DNA from: Bacillota bacterium
Lineage (GTDB): Bacteria > Bacillota > UBA4882 > UBA10575
Length of the DNA stretch: 50,851 nucleotides
Assembly (NCBI GenBank): GCA_012837715.1
Contig: DUQR01000029.1
Location: 1 to 50,851 of the forward strand
Direction: 5' to 3'
This document shows, piece by piece, positions 49,134 through 50,851 of the stretch (its first letter is position 1; every line of letters starts with the position of its first letter). A program made the translations under genes and the position numbers. Under the pieces are notes generated by a model. That model was not told the origin of the DNA. It searched no databases and was given only the letters and a program-made list of their open reading frames with translations.

Positions 49134-50851
49134 CTATCTTAATCGGTACCGCAAAAGGCGCATTCCGTTTAAGATTACGGCCAGAATACTACCTTCGTGC
49201 ACTAACATACCAATCGACATATTCATCCAGTCACTAAAGAGGAGACTGGCCAATAAGACAAGGACCACACCGACCGCGATCAAAATGTTTTGTCTCATAT
49301 TCCGCGCAATGGCTTTTGTTAACCCAAGGGCGTGGGGTAAACGGTTAAAATCCGAATTCATCAAGACCACGTCGGAGGTTTCAATCGCTACGTCGGTCCC
49401 GCCGCCCATCGCGATACCGATGTTCGCCAGCGCCAGCGAAGGACTGTCATTGACACCGTCGCCGACAAAGGCGACAATTTGACCTTCTTCCTCAATTAGC
49501 CGCTGAATGTAGGCGGATTTATCTTCCGGTAACATGTTACCATGGGCTTCGGTGAGCCCCAGTTCCCGACTGACCAGATCAACAGTGCCTTGGTTGTCAC
49601 CGGAGAGCATAATAAGGTTCTTGACCCCCAGTTTCTTTAGTTTACGGAGATCCGCTTTCACACCGGGACGGATCTGGTCACGAACACCCATCAACACTTT
49701 CAGCTCGCCATCAACGGCCGTTAAGACCAACGAATTCCCGTTCTTTTCAAAGCGGGCCACATCGGCTCGGGCTTTCTCATTTATTTCAACCTTTTCCCTT
49801 TCCATTAAGGCAACATTACCGACAGCGATCCGATGTCCATTGACCCGGGCGACAATGCCTCCCCCTTTCACCACTTCGGTCTCTTCCACGGTTGAGAATT
49901 TGGTCTCGCCAATCTCTTCTAAAACCGCTTTAGCGAGCGGATGATCCGATTCCCGTTCCACACTGGCCAAATAACCTAAAACTTCATCAATCTGTTCGCC
50001 ATAATATTCGGTTTCAGCAACCGCTGGCTTTCCCTTCGTTAGGGTCCCTGTTTTATCGAAGACAATCGTATCTAACCTGCTAAAATCACTGATTACTTCA
50101 CTCCCTTTGAGAAGGACGCCATGACGGGCGCCATTTCCGATCCCGGCCACGTTCGAGACGGGAACCCCAATCACTAAAGCCCCCGGGCAACCAAGGACAA
50201 GAATGGTGATGGCCAGTTCAAGTTGGCGCGAGATTAGCCAGACGATAAATGAAAGGACAAGAACAGCAGGGGTGTAGTATTTGGAAAAGCGGTCGATAAA
50301 ACGCTCGGCCGCGGATTTTGAGTCTTGGGCTTCCTCGACCAGTTCAATGATCTTACCAAAAGTGGTGTCTTCCCCGACCCGGTCGGCAACAATTTGTAGG
50401 GTTCCATTATCTAAGATGGTACCGGCATAAACCTTTGACCCTTTTTCTTTCGCCACAGGAATGGATTCCCCGGTAATACTTGCTTCGTTGATACTGCCTT
50501 CCCCCGCAAGCACACGGCCATCAACCGGGACTTTCGCCCCTGTCTTCACCAGTAAAACATCGCCGACCTCGACTTCGTCGACTTCAACCTCCTCAAACTC
50601 TCCATCTTCCCTTTGTTTGAGGGCGCTTTCCGGCGCCATCTCGGTCAATTCCTTAATAGCGGAACGCGTTTTATTTAAAGTGCGCTGCTCTAAAAAGGCG
50701 CCGAAAAGGAAGAGGAAGGTGACAATGGCCGCTTCTTCGTAGTTCCGAATCAAAAAGGCGCCCATAACGGCAATTGTAACCAAAACATCAATACTAACTA
50801 CTTTTACCCTTAAAGCTTGATAGGCTTGGATCGCAATCGGCGCAACCCCGA
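49134..50851 (-). CDS. P1B-type heavy-metal ATPase, 5' end beyond the window
   Basis: At least 572 residues of a heavy-metal P-type ATPase; the frame continues through the right edge, so the N-terminus (and any HMA domain) is missing. The actuator loop has ITGES, phosphorylation site DKTGTLTKG, HPLAK in the nucleotide domain and GDGVNDSP near the end. The membrane metal motif is CPG (VLGCPGALVIGVPVS), not the CPC of copper and zinc/cadmium pumps, so the metal cannot be inferred. It exports an ion at ATP cost. The HMA protein downstream on the same strand is a likely partner. The in-frame TTG at 50783 is internal; the preceding residues (PIAIQAYQALRVKVVSIDVL) fit the family. Confidence 0.92.
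   Translation of the reverse strand, partial: GVAPIAIQAYQALRVKVVSIDVLVTIAVMGAFLIRNYEEAAIVTFLFLFGAFLEQRTLNKTRSAIKELTEMAPESALKQREDGEFEEVEVDEVEVGDVLLVKTGAKVPVDGRVLAGEGSINEASITGESIPVAKEKGSKVYAGTILDNGTLQIVADRVGEDTTFGKIIELVEEAQDSKSAAERFIDRFSKYYTPAVLVLSFIVWLISRQLELAITILVLGCPGALVIGVPVSNVAGIGNGARHGVLLKGSEVISDFSRLDTIVFDKTGTLTKGKPAVAETEYYGEQIDEVLGYLASVERESDHPLAKAVLEEIGETKFSTVEETEVVKGGGIVARVNGHRIAVGNVALMEREKVEINEKARADVARFEKNGNSLVLTAVDGELKVLMGVRDQIRPGVKADLRKLKKLGVKNLIMLSGDNQGTVDLVSRELGLTEAHGNMLPEDKSAYIQRLIEEEGQIVAFVGDGVNDSPSLALANIGIAMGGGTDVAIETSDVVLMNSDFNRLPHALGLTKAIARNMRQNILIAVGVVLVLLASLLFSDWMNMSIGMLVHEGSILAVILNGMRLLRYRLR

Overview
The window looks like chromosomal DNA of an anaerobic, saccharolytic, Gram-positive bacterium of the Bacillota (Clostridia- or Limnochordia-like). 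I see no genus-level marker. The grounds are a T-box riboswitch, strong AGGAGG-type ribosome binding sites often followed by TTG or GTG starts, rubrerythrin, a two-gene FeoB, a YesM/YesN-controlled sugar operon without its own ATPase gene, and many polysaccharide-degrading enzymes. I recognised no tRNA, rRNA or CRISPR array.

Layout: (1) 1-1000, a scar: the start of a probable insertion-sequence gene with a sequestered ribosome binding site, a C-terminally truncated AAA ATPase and three palindromes repeating every 40 bp. (2) 1.3-5.4 kb, a promoter and tryptophan T-box ahead of a lone TrpB-like enzyme, then two DMT permeases. (3) 5.5-9.0 kb, a complete TAXI-type TRAP operon. (4) 9.2-19.8 kb, a secreted GH10 xylanase, a small XRE regulator with a broken membrane-protein partner, a creatinase-fold protein without the usual metal ligands, a GH3 beta-glucosidase, a DUF4097 lipoprotein, an anchored alpha/beta hydrolase, a radical SAM protein and an acetyltransferase, with several gene remnants between them. 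(5) 20.1-29.9 kb, a membrane GGDEF-EAL protein, rubrerythrin, cysK, an ArsR-ABC exporter operon, and an iron-uptake cluster (feoA, feoB in two genes, and a DtxR/MntR-like regulator with one changed metal ligand).

(6) 30.0-42.7 kb, on the minus strand, the main system: a Gram-positive polysaccharide-utilisation locus. In transcription order it holds a YesM-type histidine kinase, a YesN-type AraC response regulator, a sugar-binding protein, two permeases, a GH2 enzyme, a DUF2264 protein, a heparinase II/III-like lyase and a TIM-barrel isomerase/epimerase. The likely substrate is a uronate-containing oligosaccharide: sensed by YesM, captured by the binding protein, imported with a shared ATPase encoded elsewhere, and dismantled in the cytoplasm. 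(7) 42.8-50.85 kb, a CNNM/CorC-type protein, an iron-containing alcohol dehydrogenase, an SPFH protein with a ribbon-helix-helix partner, a MATE exporter, an HMA metallochaperone and a P1B-type ATPase running off the right edge.

The most unusual non-coding signal is a family of related palindromic elements of about 115 bp (two complete, three partial) in gaps beside minus-strand genes. Others are the 40-bp-periodic dyads near 0.9 kb, a perfect 28-bp operator at the arsR promoter, and DtxR-like boxes at both iron-cluster promoters.
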